Positions 8,512-15,894 of a DNA stretch of 64,000 bases are shown here, piece after piece. Made by a program: the position numbers and the translations under genes. Each line of letters opens with the position of its first letter. Position 1 is the stretch's first letter. Source of the DNA: Paenibacillus dendritiformis (GTDB lineage: Bacteria > Bacillota > Bacilli > Paenibacillales > Paenibacillaceae); NCBI RefSeq assembly GCF_015845845.1, contig NZ_LDIG01000151.1, positions 62,001-126,000 of the forward strand, written 5' to 3'. The notes under the pieces were generated by a model that was given only the letters and a program-made list of their open reading frames with translations, was not told the DNA's origin and searched no databases.

Positions 8512-9550
8512 CCCGGTCCGGCTTGACTATATTCGCCAGATTCCGGGGATGCGGGGCATCGTCTCGGCCGTCTATGACGTTCCGGTCGGCGAAGTGTGGA
8601 GCCGCGAACGAATTCGCGGCCTGAAGGATACGGTGGAGGCACACGGCTTGCGGCTCGCCGTGATCGAAAGCGTCCCGGTGCATGAAGATATCAAGCTGGC
8701 GCTGGCCGGGCGGGACCGGCATATCGACAATTACATCGCGACGCTTCGGAATCTGGCGGCGGAAGGCATCCGGACGGTATGCTACAACGTCATGCCGGTG
8801 TTCGATTGGACCCGATCGAAGCTTGATCATGTCCTGCCGGACGGCTCCACGACGCTTATCTATGAGGATGACGTCATTCAACGGATGGATCCGGCGGACG
8901 GAACGCTGCGCCTTCCCGGGTGGGACACGAGCTATCTTGACGGGGAAGTCGGACGTCTGTTCGAACGGTACCGTTCGATCGGGGAGGAGCAGTATTGGGA
9001 GAACATCGCTTATTTCGTGCAGCGGGTCATGCCGGAGGCGGCGAAGCTGGGGATGCGGATGGCGGTCCATCCGGACGATCCGCCTTGGCCGATATTCGGC
9101 TTGCCGCGAATCCTGGGCCGCGAGGAGCAGTTCGCCCGCTATTTGTCGCTGTTCGTTCATCCCGCCCACGGCATATGCTTCTGCACCGGCTCGCTCGGCT
9201 CCGATCCGGCCAATGATTTGCCGCATATGATCCGGCAATTCGGCAGCGCGGGGCGGATTCATTTCGTTCACGCGCGCAACGTGCGGGTGACCGGACACCG
9301 CTCGTTCCAGGAAACGGCCCATCTGTCCTCCGCCGGATCCGTCGACATGACCGCGGTGATGCGCGCGCTGGCGGACATCGGCTACACCGGCCCGCTGCGC
9401 TCGGATCACGGACGCATGATCTGGGGAGAACAGGGGCGTCCCGGCTACGGGCTGTATGATCGGGCGCTCGGCGCCGTCTACTTGAACGGCATTTGGGAAG
9501 CGGTGACGAAGTGCTCGGAAGCGGGGCGGGCGCATCATCCCGCCAAGTAA
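8477..9550 (+). CDS. uxuA: Mannonate dehydratase
   Basis: A 357-residue UxuA, the enzyme that dehydrates D-mannonate to 2-keto-3-deoxygluconate. Family stretches include 'MELTFRWYGADDPV' at the start, 'VCYNVMPVFDWTRS', 'GMRMAVHPDDPPWPIFGLPRI' region, 'GICFCTGSLGSDPANDLP', 'IHFVHARNV' and 'LRSDHGRMIWGE'. AAAGGAGG at 8461-8468 precedes TTG 8477 by 8 bases, so translation starts inside the previous gene. Length equals the Bacillus enzyme (about 359). It is the last gene of the operon, before a clear terminator. The product needs KdgK and KdgA to reach pyruvate and glyceraldehyde-3-phosphate; neither gene nor any sugar transporter is in the window. Confidence 0.92.
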   Translation: MELTFRWYGADDPVRLDYIRQIPGMRGIVSAVYDVPVGEVWSRERIRGLKDTVEAHGLRLAVIESVPVHEDIKLALAGRDRHIDNYIATLRNLAAEGIRTVCYNVMPVFDWTRSKLDHVLPDGSTTLIYEDDVIQRMDPADGTLRLPGWDTSYLDGEVGRLFERYRSIGEEQYWENIAYFVQRVMPEAAKLGMRMAVHPDDPPWPIFGLPRILGREEQFARYLSLFVHPAHGICFCTGSLGSDPANDLPHMIRQFGSAGRIHFVHARNVRVTGHRSFQETAHLSSAGSVDMTAVMRALADIGYTGPLRSDHGRMIWGEQGRPGYGLYDRALGAVYLNGIWEAVTKCSEAGRAHHPAK

Positions 9551-9553
9551 GAC

Positions 9554-9598
9554 AAGGGTACGGATAAGGCCATGAACGCCTTGGACCGTACCCTTTTT
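9554..9598 (+). terminator. Intrinsic terminator after uxuA
   Basis: Ten-base stem AAGGGTACGG / CCGTACCCTT around a 22-base loop that itself contains a small AAGGC/GCCTT stem, followed by T-rich sequence. It ends the uronate operon. Confidence 0.85.
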
Positions 9599-9640
9599 GG
9601 GTTTGCGGCAAGCCCGGGCCGGCCGCAACGCAATGCGCCT

Positions 9641-9790
9641 CTACTTTTTGGCCCGGCTCTGCTGCTTTTGGAGCGTCATGGACAACGTGGCGGTGCGTCC
9701 TTCCCGAATCATGAGCCTTCTCAGCTCGGCGCGAATTTCATAGCTTTTTCCTACGAACAGCATATCCTGCTTGGAATAATATTGTTTCAT
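9641..9790 (-). CDS. mciZ: MciZ-like inhibitor of FtsZ (49 aa)
   Basis: A 49-residue minus-strand frame containing 'LFVGKSYEIRAELRRL'. This lines up with B. subtilis MciZ, whose core reads VLVGKAWEIRAKL, in the same location beside nudF. MciZ is made in the mother cell and caps FtsZ filaments so that no second division septum forms after polar septation. A GAGGG ribosome site lies upstream of ATG 9790. The C-terminal part (residues 29-49) is longer and basic compared with the 40-residue B. subtilis peptide. Identification rests on the VGKxxEIRAxL core plus synteny; I could not align it by computer. A sigma-E-like promoter upstream supports it. Confidence 0.75.
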   Translation of the reverse strand: MKQYYSKQDMLFVGKSYEIRAELRRLMIREGRTATLSMTLQKQQSRAKK

Positions 9791-9804
9791 GTCAGTACCC
9801 TCAT

Positions 9805-9833
9805 TTCGTTCGGACGAGCCGTTTTGGTATAAT
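9805..9833 (+). promoter_or_regulatory. Probable sigma-A promoter for nudF
   Basis: A perfect TATAAT at 9828-9833 with a weak -35 (TTCGTT, 9805-9810) 17 bases upstream, pointing to nudF. It lies back to back with the mciZ upstream region. Confidence 0.5.
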
Positions 9834-9859
9834 GGGTATGTTGCATCGACCGGAATTAT
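9833..9859 (-). promoter_or_regulatory. Possible sigma-E promoter for mciZ
   Basis: On the minus strand ATA (9859-9857), 16 bases, then CATACCCA (9840-9833) approximate the sigma-E pattern with two mismatches in the -10. Position 43 bases before the mciZ start and the known sigma-E control of mciZ in B. subtilis support it. It overlaps the oppositely directed nudF promoter. Confidence 0.4.
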
Positions 9860-9942
9860 GTATGCATAGCGATGGCTCGCTCCGGTGCCGGACGGCTCCG
9901 GAAGGACGAGCCAACCATTTGGAATAAGGGAGTGGCCACGAG

Positions 9943-10530
9943 ATGAGCGTGCACGATGATGTCAATCAAGGCAAAAAACGCCCGTCGCTCGAAGAAGTGA
10001 CGGTCGATACGTCCACCATTTTCGAAGGAAAAATTATCGATCTTCAGGTCGTTACTGTTACTTTACCCGATGGGACAAAAGCAACTCGCGAAATTGTCCG
10101 CCATCCGGGCGCGGTCGCGGTGCTGGCGATCAAGGACGGGCGCATGCTCGTCGTCGAGCAGTACCGCAAGCCGCTCGAGCGGACGCAGGTCGAGATTCCG
10201 GCAGGCAAGCTGGACGCGGGCGAGCGTCCGGAGGATGCGGCCAAGCGGGAGCTGGAGGAGGAGACGGGCTGCCGGGCGGCTTCCTTGATTCCGCTGGGGG
10301 CGTTCTCGACCTCTCCCGGGTTCGCGGACGAGATTATCTATCTGTATGCGGCGGAGGAATTGGAAGAAGGCACGATGAAGCCGGACGAGGACGAGTTCCT
10401 CGAGGTGAGCGCGCTGACGATGGACGAAGCGTTCGAAGCGATGCGCCAGGGCCGAATCGGCGATGCGAAGACCATACAAGCGCTTTATGCATGGAAAATA
10501 TACGAGATGACGGGCTCATGGCCGGTATAA
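9943..10530 (+). CDS. nudF: NUDIX hydrolase, ADP-ribose pyrophosphatase
   Basis: A 195-residue Nudix enzyme expected to split ADP-ribose into AMP and ribose-5-phosphate. The Nudix box is seen as 'GKLDAGERPEDAAKRELEEE' continuing 'TGCRA', matching GX5EX7REUXEEXGU. 'EQYRKPLERTQVEIPAG' before it is typical of the ADP-ribose group, and 'FSTSPGFADEIIYLYAAEEL' follows the box. GGGAG upstream supports ATG 9943. It sits next to mciZ as in B. subtilis. The end overlaps the following endonuclease-Q-like frame. Normal length. Confidence 0.9.
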   Translation: MSVHDDVNQGKKRPSLEEVTVDTSTIFEGKIIDLQVVTVTLPDGTKATREIVRHPGAVAVLAIKDGRMLVVEQYRKPLERTQVEIPAGKLDAGERPEDAAKRELEEETGCRAASLIPLGAFSTSPGFADEIIYLYAAEELEEGTMKPDEDEFLEVSALTMDEAFEAMRQGRIGDAKTIQALYAWKIYEMTGSWPV

Positions 10531-11729
10531 TCACGCCCGTGGATGGCTCGAAGTTCACCGGCATGCGCGTCTTCGGAGATTTCCATATCCATATCGGCAG
10601 CACGTCCCGCGGCGCACCGTGCAAGATGAGCGCAAGCCGGGATCTGACGTTCGAAGCGATCGCGAAGGAAGCGTCGGAGCGCAAGGGCTTGCAGCTGATT
10701 GGGATTATCGACGCGCACGCGCCGGGCGTACAGGAGGATATTGCCGCCTTGCTGGAGAGTGGAGAGATGGAGGAGCTGGCCGACGGCGGCATCCGCTACC
10801 GGAACACGACGCTGCTCCTTGGCGCCGAGCTTGAAATTCGGGCGGAAGGCCTCGGGATGGCGCATGTGCTATGCTATCTTCCCAGCTTCGATGCGATGCG
10901 CCATTTCTCGGCCTGGCTGTCGCCTTACGTGACCAACATGAATCTGTCCTCCCAGCGGGTATACGTCTCGGCACGGGCCCTGCAGGAGCAGACGGCGGCG
11001 CACGGCGGCATATTCATTCCGGCGCATGTCTTCACGCCGTTCAAGAGCATCTACGGCAACTGTTCCGAGCGCATGGCGGATGTGCTGGACATGGAGCTTA
11101 TCGATGCAGTGGAGCTGGGCCTTAGCGCCGACACCGAGATGGCCGGTCTCATCTCCGAATTGGACCGGTATCCGCTGCTGACGAATTCGGATGCCCATTC
11201 GCTGCGCAAGATTGCCCGGGAGTACAACCAATTGACGGTTGCCGAGCCCAGCTTCAAGGAGTGGGCGTTGGCGCTTCAGAACCGGGACGGCCGCTGCGTC
11301 AATGCCAATTACGGGCTGAATCCGAGCCTGGGCAAGTATCATCGCTCGCGCTGCGCGGATTGCGGAGCCGTGCCCGAGACGGCGCAGCCTCCCGCCGTAT
11401 GCCCCGCCTGCGGCAGCGGCAAAATGGTGCAGGGCGTGCTCGACCGCATTCACGCCATCTCGGATCGGGATTGCAGCCAGGTTCCCGGACATCGGCCGCC
11501 GTATATTATGCAGGTTCCGCTGGAGTTCATTCCTGGCGTCGGGCCCCGCACGCTGAACAAGCTGCTTGATCGGTTCGGCACCGAGATGGCGGTGCTGCAT
11601 CAGGCGACCCCCGAGCAGCTCGCGGAGACGGTCGGCGAGAAGACGGCGGAATATATCGTCAAGGCGCGAAGCGGAGAATTGGTGTTGGCGAGCGGCGGGG
11701 GAGGAACTTACGGCAAAGTCCTCGCTTAA
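10518..11729 (+). CDS. Endonuclease Q-family / PHP-domain DNA-repair protein (YqxK-like)
   Basis: A 403-residue protein with an N-terminal PHP-type metal domain ('FGDFHIHIG', 'GIIDAHAPG', 'GAELEIRAEG', 'HVLCYLPS', 'IPAHVFTPFKSIYG', 'NSDAHSL'), a zinc ribbon (CADC...CPAC, about residues 276-300) and a helix-hairpin-helix segment near 'IPGVGPRTLNKLLDRFG'. This order is that of archaeal and Bacillus EndoQ, which nicks DNA 5' of deaminated bases and abasic sites. ATG 10518 is tentative: ATG 10491 would overlap nudF by 40 bases, and 10563 begins directly at the PHP domain. No strong ribosome site helps, so translational coupling to nudF is likely. Activity is inferred from the family. Confidence 0.8.
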   Translation: MAGIITPVDGSKFTGMRVFGDFHIHIGSTSRGAPCKMSASRDLTFEAIAKEASERKGLQLIGIIDAHAPGVQEDIAALLESGEMEELADGGIRYRNTTLLLGAELEIRAEGLGMAHVLCYLPSFDAMRHFSAWLSPYVTNMNLSSQRVYVSARALQEQTAAHGGIFIPAHVFTPFKSIYGNCSERMADVLDMELIDAVELGLSADTEMAGLISELDRYPLLTNSDAHSLRKIAREYNQLTVAEPSFKEWALALQNRDGRCVNANYGLNPSLGKYHRSRCADCGAVPETAQPPAVCPACGSGKMVQGVLDRIHAISDRDCSQVPGHRPPYIMQVPLEFIPGVGPRTLNKLLDRFGTEMAVLHQATPEQLAETVGEKTAEYIVKARSGELVLASGGGGTYGKVLA

Positions 11730-11767
11730 CGGCGAAGCCTGCGGCGAAGAAGGGACGGCTTCGGCGT

Positions 11768-11796
11768 TCATATTCGGACGAGCCGCCGCATACAAT
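11768..11796 (+). promoter_or_regulatory. Sigma-E promoter of spoIIM
   Basis: TCATATT (11768-11774), 14 bases, CATACAAT (11789-11796) agrees at every position with the sigma-E consensus KMATATT-N14-CATACAHT. It lies 55 bases before the spoIIM start and just after the stop of the preceding gene, fitting mother-cell expression. Confidence 0.85.
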
Positions 11797-11851
11797 GGAA
11801 TGACACAGAGCCGCTGTGAGTCCATCGTACCGGAAAGGAGCCGTTCCCTGC

Positions 11852-12496
11852 ATGAAGCCGGCATCACATTCGATTCGCGCGCAACTTCATCTGTATCTTT
11901 TTGTCTCGATATTATTCTTGGTTGGCGTCGTGTTCGGGGCGCTGCTGGTCAATGCGCTGACGCTGGAGCAGCAGCAGGATCTTGGCAGCCATCTTGGCCA
12001 CTTCTTCGTCATGCTGGACGGCGACAGTCCCGCGCCGGACCGGGCGGGGATGTTCGCCGAATCCGCCATGCTGTACGGCAAATGGATCGGGCTGATCGCG
12101 CTGCTTGGCTTTTCGATTGTCGGATTTCCGCTTGTCCTTGCGCTTGTCTTTGCCAAAGGGATCTTCATCGGCTTCACGGTGGGCACGCTGATTGGCCAGT
12201 ACGGCTGGAAGGGGATGCTCTTCGCCTTCGCTTCGGTCGCCCCGCATAATCTGCTGGCCATACCGCTTATCCTGATCGCCAGCGTCGCATCGATTACGTT
12301 CGCGACGTATATATTGAAGAACCGGGTCTTCATGCCCAAGGTTCAGTCGCTGCGCGAGCCGCTAGGGCGCTTCGTGCTCGTTCAGACGTCGGCAGCCGCC
12401 GGGATGGCCGTCGTGGCCGCCGTCATGACCTGGGTATCCCCCTCCTTGATGAAGCTGGCCGCCCCGCTGCTTGCCGGAGCGGTATCCGGAGGATGA
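11852..12496 (+). CDS. spoIIM: Stage II sporulation protein M
   Basis: A 214-residue integral membrane protein, the same length as B. subtilis SpoIIM, a part of the SpoIIDMP machine that remodels septal peptidoglycan during engulfment. Several membrane segments are visible: about residues 12-32, 75-97 ('WIGLIALLGFSIVGFPLVLAL'), 100-118, 125-155 and 180-200. The SpoIIM/DUF95 signature 'GIFIGFTVGTLIGQYGWKG...APHNLLAIPL' is present. The ATG at 11852 follows AAAGGAG by about 11 bases and is preferred to the open upstream frame. A perfect sigma-E promoter precedes it, and fur follows, as in B. subtilis. Confidence 0.93.
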   Translation: MKPASHSIRAQLHLYLFVSILFLVGVVFGALLVNALTLEQQQDLGSHLGHFFVMLDGDSPAPDRAGMFAESAMLYGKWIGLIALLGFSIVGFPLVLALVFAKGIFIGFTVGTLIGQYGWKGMLFAFASVAPHNLLAIPLILIASVASITFATYILKNRVFMPKVQSLREPLGRFVLVQTSAAAGMAVVAAVMTWVSPSLMKLAAPLLAGAVSGG

Positions 12497-12522
12497 GACC
12501 CTTTTTCATTTGCGTAAATGAT

Positions 12523-12552
12523 TTGACACTTATTGCATTCTCCCCCTATAAT
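12523..12552 (+). promoter_or_regulatory. Sigma-A promoter of fur
   Basis: Consensus TTGACA (12523-12528) and TATAAT (12547-12552) with an 18-base spacer, 47 bases before the fur start. No perfect Fur or PerR box was recognised around it. Confidence 0.85.
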
Positions 12553-12598
12553 GATAGAAGCGAATAGAATTGCGGATTGGCGGGCAAGGGGGGAGATC

Positions 12599-13078
12599 AT
12601 GGAAGCGCGTATTGAGAAGATCAAACAACAACTGCAATCCCAAGGGTACAAGCTGACACCCCAGCGTGAAGCAACCGTTCGCGTTCTTCTCGAGAATGAA
12701 GAGGATCACCTCAGCGCGGAAGATGTATTCATGCTAGTGAAGGAAAAGGCCCCTGAAATCGGTCTTGCCACCGTGTACCGGACATTGGAGCTGCTGAATG
12801 AGCTGCACGTGGTGGAAAAATTGAACTTCGGGGATGGTGTAGCCCGTTATGATTTGCGCGGCGACAACAACAAGCATCACCATCATCATTTGATCTGCGT
12901 CCAATGCGGTTCGATGCAAGAGATACAGGAAGACTGGCTGGGCCCGCTGGAGGAGCGACTGGAGAAGGAATTTCAATTCCACGTCGTCGACCATCGGCTT
13001 GACTTCCAGGGCATATGCCGGGAGTGCCAGGAGAAGGAGCGCCTTCGCAAGGAATCTTCATCGAACGATGAATCATAA
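12599..13078 (+). CDS. fur: Fur-family ferric uptake regulator
   Basis: A 159-residue metal-dependent repressor. The winged-helix DNA-binding half includes 'KLTPQREATVRVL' and 'IGLATVYRTLELL'. The dimer/metal half has 'HHHHHLICVQCG', the first Cys pair for structural zinc with 'CRECQ' near the C-terminus, and 'HVVDHRLDFQGIC'. ATG 12599 follows AAGGGGGGAG and removes a 22-residue upstream open stretch. Its place between spoIIM and the xerD region is that of Fur, not PerR or Zur, in B. subtilis. A few extra C-terminal charged residues are the only length difference. Confidence 0.92.
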   Translation: MEARIEKIKQQLQSQGYKLTPQREATVRVLLENEEDHLSAEDVFMLVKEKAPEIGLATVYRTLELLNELHVVEKLNFGDGVARYDLRGDNNKHHHHHLICVQCGSMQEIQEDWLGPLEERLEKEFQFHVVDHRLDFQGICRECQEKERLRKESSSNDES

Positions 13079-13083
13079 CATAC

Positions 13084-13113
13084 AGCCTCGATGTCAATGA
13101 CGTCGAGGCTTAT
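13084..13113. terminator. Bidirectional terminator between fur and the protease gene
   Basis: AGCCTCGATGTC-AATGA-CGTCGAGGCT is a near-perfect 12-base stem lying between the convergent fur and subtilisin genes. It is followed by a T-rich tract on the plus side only weakly (TATTTAAT), so plus-strand termination is likelier. Confidence 0.7.
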
Positions 13114-14508
13114 TTAATCTGTGTTGGATGGAGTATCTTGACAGATTTGCCGAGCGTTGCTTGTGCGAGACGGTCTTTGCGCCATCTGGCATGCGCCCGG
13201 CACGCCTGCGGCGGCTGCGGATGGAGCGGATCGCCGCGAACGCGAAGGTGTCTGCTTCTTGCTCGCCAGGCTTGCTGTGAGCGCTGCCGGCAGGCCGGGG
13301 CTGCACGCTTTCTTCATGTGGTGTTTAGCCTTCGCCGTATACGCGACCGCCCTGTGCGCATTGATAAGTCCCGCGCCTTGGGCCGTCACCGGCTCCCCGC
13401 TCAACCGGTGGGAAGTATGAACCAAGGCGGAGCGAATCTGCTCCGGCTGTATGCCGGGACAAGCCGCCAGCATCAATGCCGCCGTGCCCGAGACATGCGG
13501 GGCCGCCATCGAGGTTCCTGAATCTGCGGCGAAGCCGCCCTTATCGCTCGTTGAGACAATGTCTGTGCCCGGGGCAGCGACATCGATTCCTTTGCCCCGG
13601 CTGCTGAAGCCGGCAATGCGGTTCACCCTGTCGGTCGCCGCGACCGCGATTACTTCCGGATAACTGGCCGGCTCATCGATGGCTTCGGCATCTTTGCCGT
13701 TATTGCCGGCGGAAGCGACGATTGCGATGCCTTGGCGGCGGGCACGGCGGATCATGTTGCGCAGCAGCTTGCTGGGACCGTTCAGACCCAGACTCAGATT
13801 GATGACATCCATCCGGTTCCGAATACACCATTCCACACCTTCTACGATATCGGATACATAACCTTCGCCATTTTCATCCAGAGCCTTGACTGCATACAGC
13901 TCCGCTTCAGGAGCTGTGCCATACAGGAGATTCCCTCTGCCGAGCGCTGCGGCGGTGCCTGCCACATGGGTGCCGTGGCCGTTGTCGTCGTCATAGGATG
14001 CCCCTGGGCGAATCGTGTTGATCCCGCCGGAGATCCGAAGATCCGGATGGGGCGAGATACCTGTATCGACAATCGCAATCCGAATGCCCTTGCCCCGGGT
14101 TGCCGGCCAGACTTTGGGCGCCTGAATCCGTTTGATACCCCATGGAATTTGCTGCATAGGAGCCGCTTCAGTTTTGGCTGTGGAATGGTTCCGCTTTATG
14201 GAACGCACTCTAGTGCAAGAAGAACGCCGACCCCGACCAACCGCATGAGCCCGCACGCGGGCATCGTTTTCGATTCGGCGGACGCTGGGATGCTTCATTA
14301 AATCGGCCAGCTTGGCATGGAGATGAACATGACAGCATAGCATGCAGGCCGATTTCACCTGCTTCACGGGAACGATGCCCTGCTTTTTCAACTCGCGAAC
14401 GCACGCATTGAAGCTTTTTCGATCTTTCAGCACGATGATTTTCCGTACCGTGTGCCGGGCAGGCTTCCCGTGCACGACGGCTTGTAACATGCGGGTTAAC
14501 TTGCGCAT
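13114..14508 (-). CDS. Subtilisin-family (S8) serine protease, no signal peptide
   Basis: A 464-residue S8 peptidase. The catalytic triad is visible: Asp148 in 'IAIVDTGISPHPDL', His178 in 'NGHGTHVAGT' and Ser333 in 'SGTSMAAPHVSG'; the oxyanion Asn lies in 'SAGNNGKDAEA'. Residues 20-90 look like an I9-type propeptide region ('KIIVLKDRKSFNACVRELKKQ'), but no secretion signal is seen at the N-terminus, as in intracellular AprX-type enzymes. A basic, Ser/Ala-rich tail of about 75 residues (390-464) of unknown use follows the protease domain. GGGAGGG lies upstream of ATG 14508. A sigma-K-like promoter upstream suggests late mother-cell synthesis during sporulation. Confidence 0.88.
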   Translation of the reverse strand: MRKLTRMLQAVVHGKPARHTVRKIIVLKDRKSFNACVRELKKQGIVPVKQVKSACMLCCHVHLHAKLADLMKHPSVRRIENDARVRAHAVGRGRRSSCTRVRSIKRNHSTAKTEAAPMQQIPWGIKRIQAPKVWPATRGKGIRIAIVDTGISPHPDLRISGGINTIRPGASYDDDNGHGTHVAGTAAALGRGNLLYGTAPEAELYAVKALDENGEGYVSDIVEGVEWCIRNRMDVINLSLGLNGPSKLLRNMIRRARRQGIAIVASAGNNGKDAEAIDEPASYPEVIAVAATDRVNRIAGFSSRGKGIDVAAPGTDIVSTSDKGGFAADSGTSMAAPHVSGTAALMLAACPGIQPEQIRSALVHTSHRLSGEPVTAQGAGLINAHRAVAYTAKAKHHMKKACSPGLPAALTASLASKKQTPSRSRRSAPSAAAAGVPGACQMAQRPSRTSNARQICQDTPSNTD

Positions 14509-14573
14509 GCCGTACCGCCCTCCCGTTCCGTTCAGGATAGGTTATGTTGTGCCTTCATATAAGGGCACACGAT

Positions 14574-14602
14574 TAGAGTATGGGAACGAAGGAGAGACGG
14601 TG
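14574..14602 (-). promoter_or_regulatory. Sigma-K-like promoter of the subtilisin gene
   Basis: Read on the minus strand: CACC (14602-14599), 16 bases, CATACTCTA (14582-14574). This fits the sigma-K consensus mACm-N16-CATAnnnTA at all fixed positions. The start codon is 66 bases downstream of the -10. Confidence 0.65.
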
Positions 14603-14689
14603 AGCCTCCTCGATACATTTGCTGTATCAAGGGCGAATGGAGCGCCTGCCCGGATAAGACCAATTATTGTTCATTAGGGAGGATTCTGT

Positions 14690-15808
14690 ATGAAAATTGG
14701 AGTGCCTAAAGAAATCAAAACGAATGAGCGCCGCGTCGCCTTGACCCCTTCGGGAGCCCACGCGCTTGTGCAGGATGGTCATCAGGTCATCGTGGAACGG
14801 GGAGCCGGGGTTGGCAGCGGATTTGAGGATGAGGAATATGTGCGGGTCGGCGCGGCGATTGCGCCGGATGCTGCCGCGGCATGGGGAGAATCGGATCTGA
14901 TTGTCAAGGTCAAGGAACCGCTGCCGGAGGAGACGGCCTTTTTCCGGTCCAATCAGACGCTTTTCACGTATCTGCATCTGGCCGCCGCTCCTTACCTGGC
15001 GGAGGCGCTGATCCAATCCGGGATGTGCTCGCTCGCTTATGAGACCGTGCAGCTTCCGAACGGCAAGCTGCCGCTGCTCACTCCGATGAGCGAGATCGCC
15101 GGCAAAATGTCGGTCCAGATCGGCAGTCATCTGCTCGAATCGTATGTAGGGGGACGGGGCGTGCTGCTTGGCGGCGTGCCGGGCGTTCCGCCAGGAGAAG
15201 TCGTGATTATCGGCGGCGGGGCCGTCGGCACGAACGCGGCCAAAATCGCCCTAGGCATGGGTGCCCGGGTAACGATTCTCGACCTGAACATCGACCGGCT
15301 GCGCGAGCTGGACGATTTGTTCGAAGGGCGAGTCACGACCGTGGTCTCCCAGCCGTTCTATGTGGAAGAAGCGGTCCGCCACGCGGATCTGCTGGTCGGA
15401 GCGGTTCTCGTGCCGGGCGCGAAGGCGCCTCGCATCGTGTCCGAGGATATGGTGAAGCAGATGAAGCCCGGCGCCGTTATCGTCGATGTCGCCATTGATC
15501 AGGGCGGCTCGATCGCGACGATGGATCGCGTCACGACACACGAGCATCCGACCTTCGTCAAGCATGGCGTCATCCACTATGCGGTCGCCAATATGCCGGG
15601 CGCCGTGCCGCGCACGTCGACGCTGGCTCTGGCGCATGCCACGCTCCCGTATGTGCGGAAGCTGGCGTCCTTGGGGCTCGAGGGAGCGATTCAGCGCGCC
15701 CCTGAGCTGAGAGGCGGCCTCACGACGTACGAAGGCGGCATCGTTCACCGCGTCGTCGCGGAAGCGCTTGGCTACGAAGCGCGTCCGGAGCCGTTCCCGT
15801 CCGCCTAG
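14690..15808 (+). CDS. ald: Alanine dehydrogenase
   Basis: A 372-residue NAD-dependent L-alanine dehydrogenase (alanine to pyruvate and ammonia), cytoplasmic hexamer. Family signatures are 'MKIGVPKEIKTNERRVALTP' at the start, 'LIVKVKEPL', 'YLHLAAAPYLAEAL' with the catalytic His, the Rossmann motif 'VIIGGGAVGTNAAKIALGMG', and 'VIVDVAIDQGGSI' with the catalytic Asp. AGGGAGGA precedes ATG 14690. In Bacillus, Ald supports growth on alanine and normal spore formation. It is oriented away from the protease gene; no operon partner is evident. Confidence 0.95.
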   Translation: MKIGVPKEIKTNERRVALTPSGAHALVQDGHQVIVERGAGVGSGFEDEEYVRVGAAIAPDAAAAWGESDLIVKVKEPLPEETAFFRSNQTLFTYLHLAAAPYLAEALIQSGMCSLAYETVQLPNGKLPLLTPMSEIAGKMSVQIGSHLLESYVGGRGVLLGGVPGVPPGEVVIIGGGAVGTNAAKIALGMGARVTILDLNIDRLRELDDLFEGRVTTVVSQPFYVEEAVRHADLLVGAVLVPGAKAPRIVSEDMVKQMKPGAVIVDVAIDQGGSIATMDRVTTHEHPTFVKHGVIHYAVANMPGAVPRTSTLALAHATLPYVRKLASLGLEGAIQRAPELRGGLTTYEGGIVHRVVAEALGYEARPEPFPSA

Positions 15809-15894
15809 CTCCCGTCATGCCGGTGGCATATCCTGTCCGCTCGTCTCATACGTTACGAGTAAGGGGACGATTCGGATAAGGGAGACGTGAGAGA

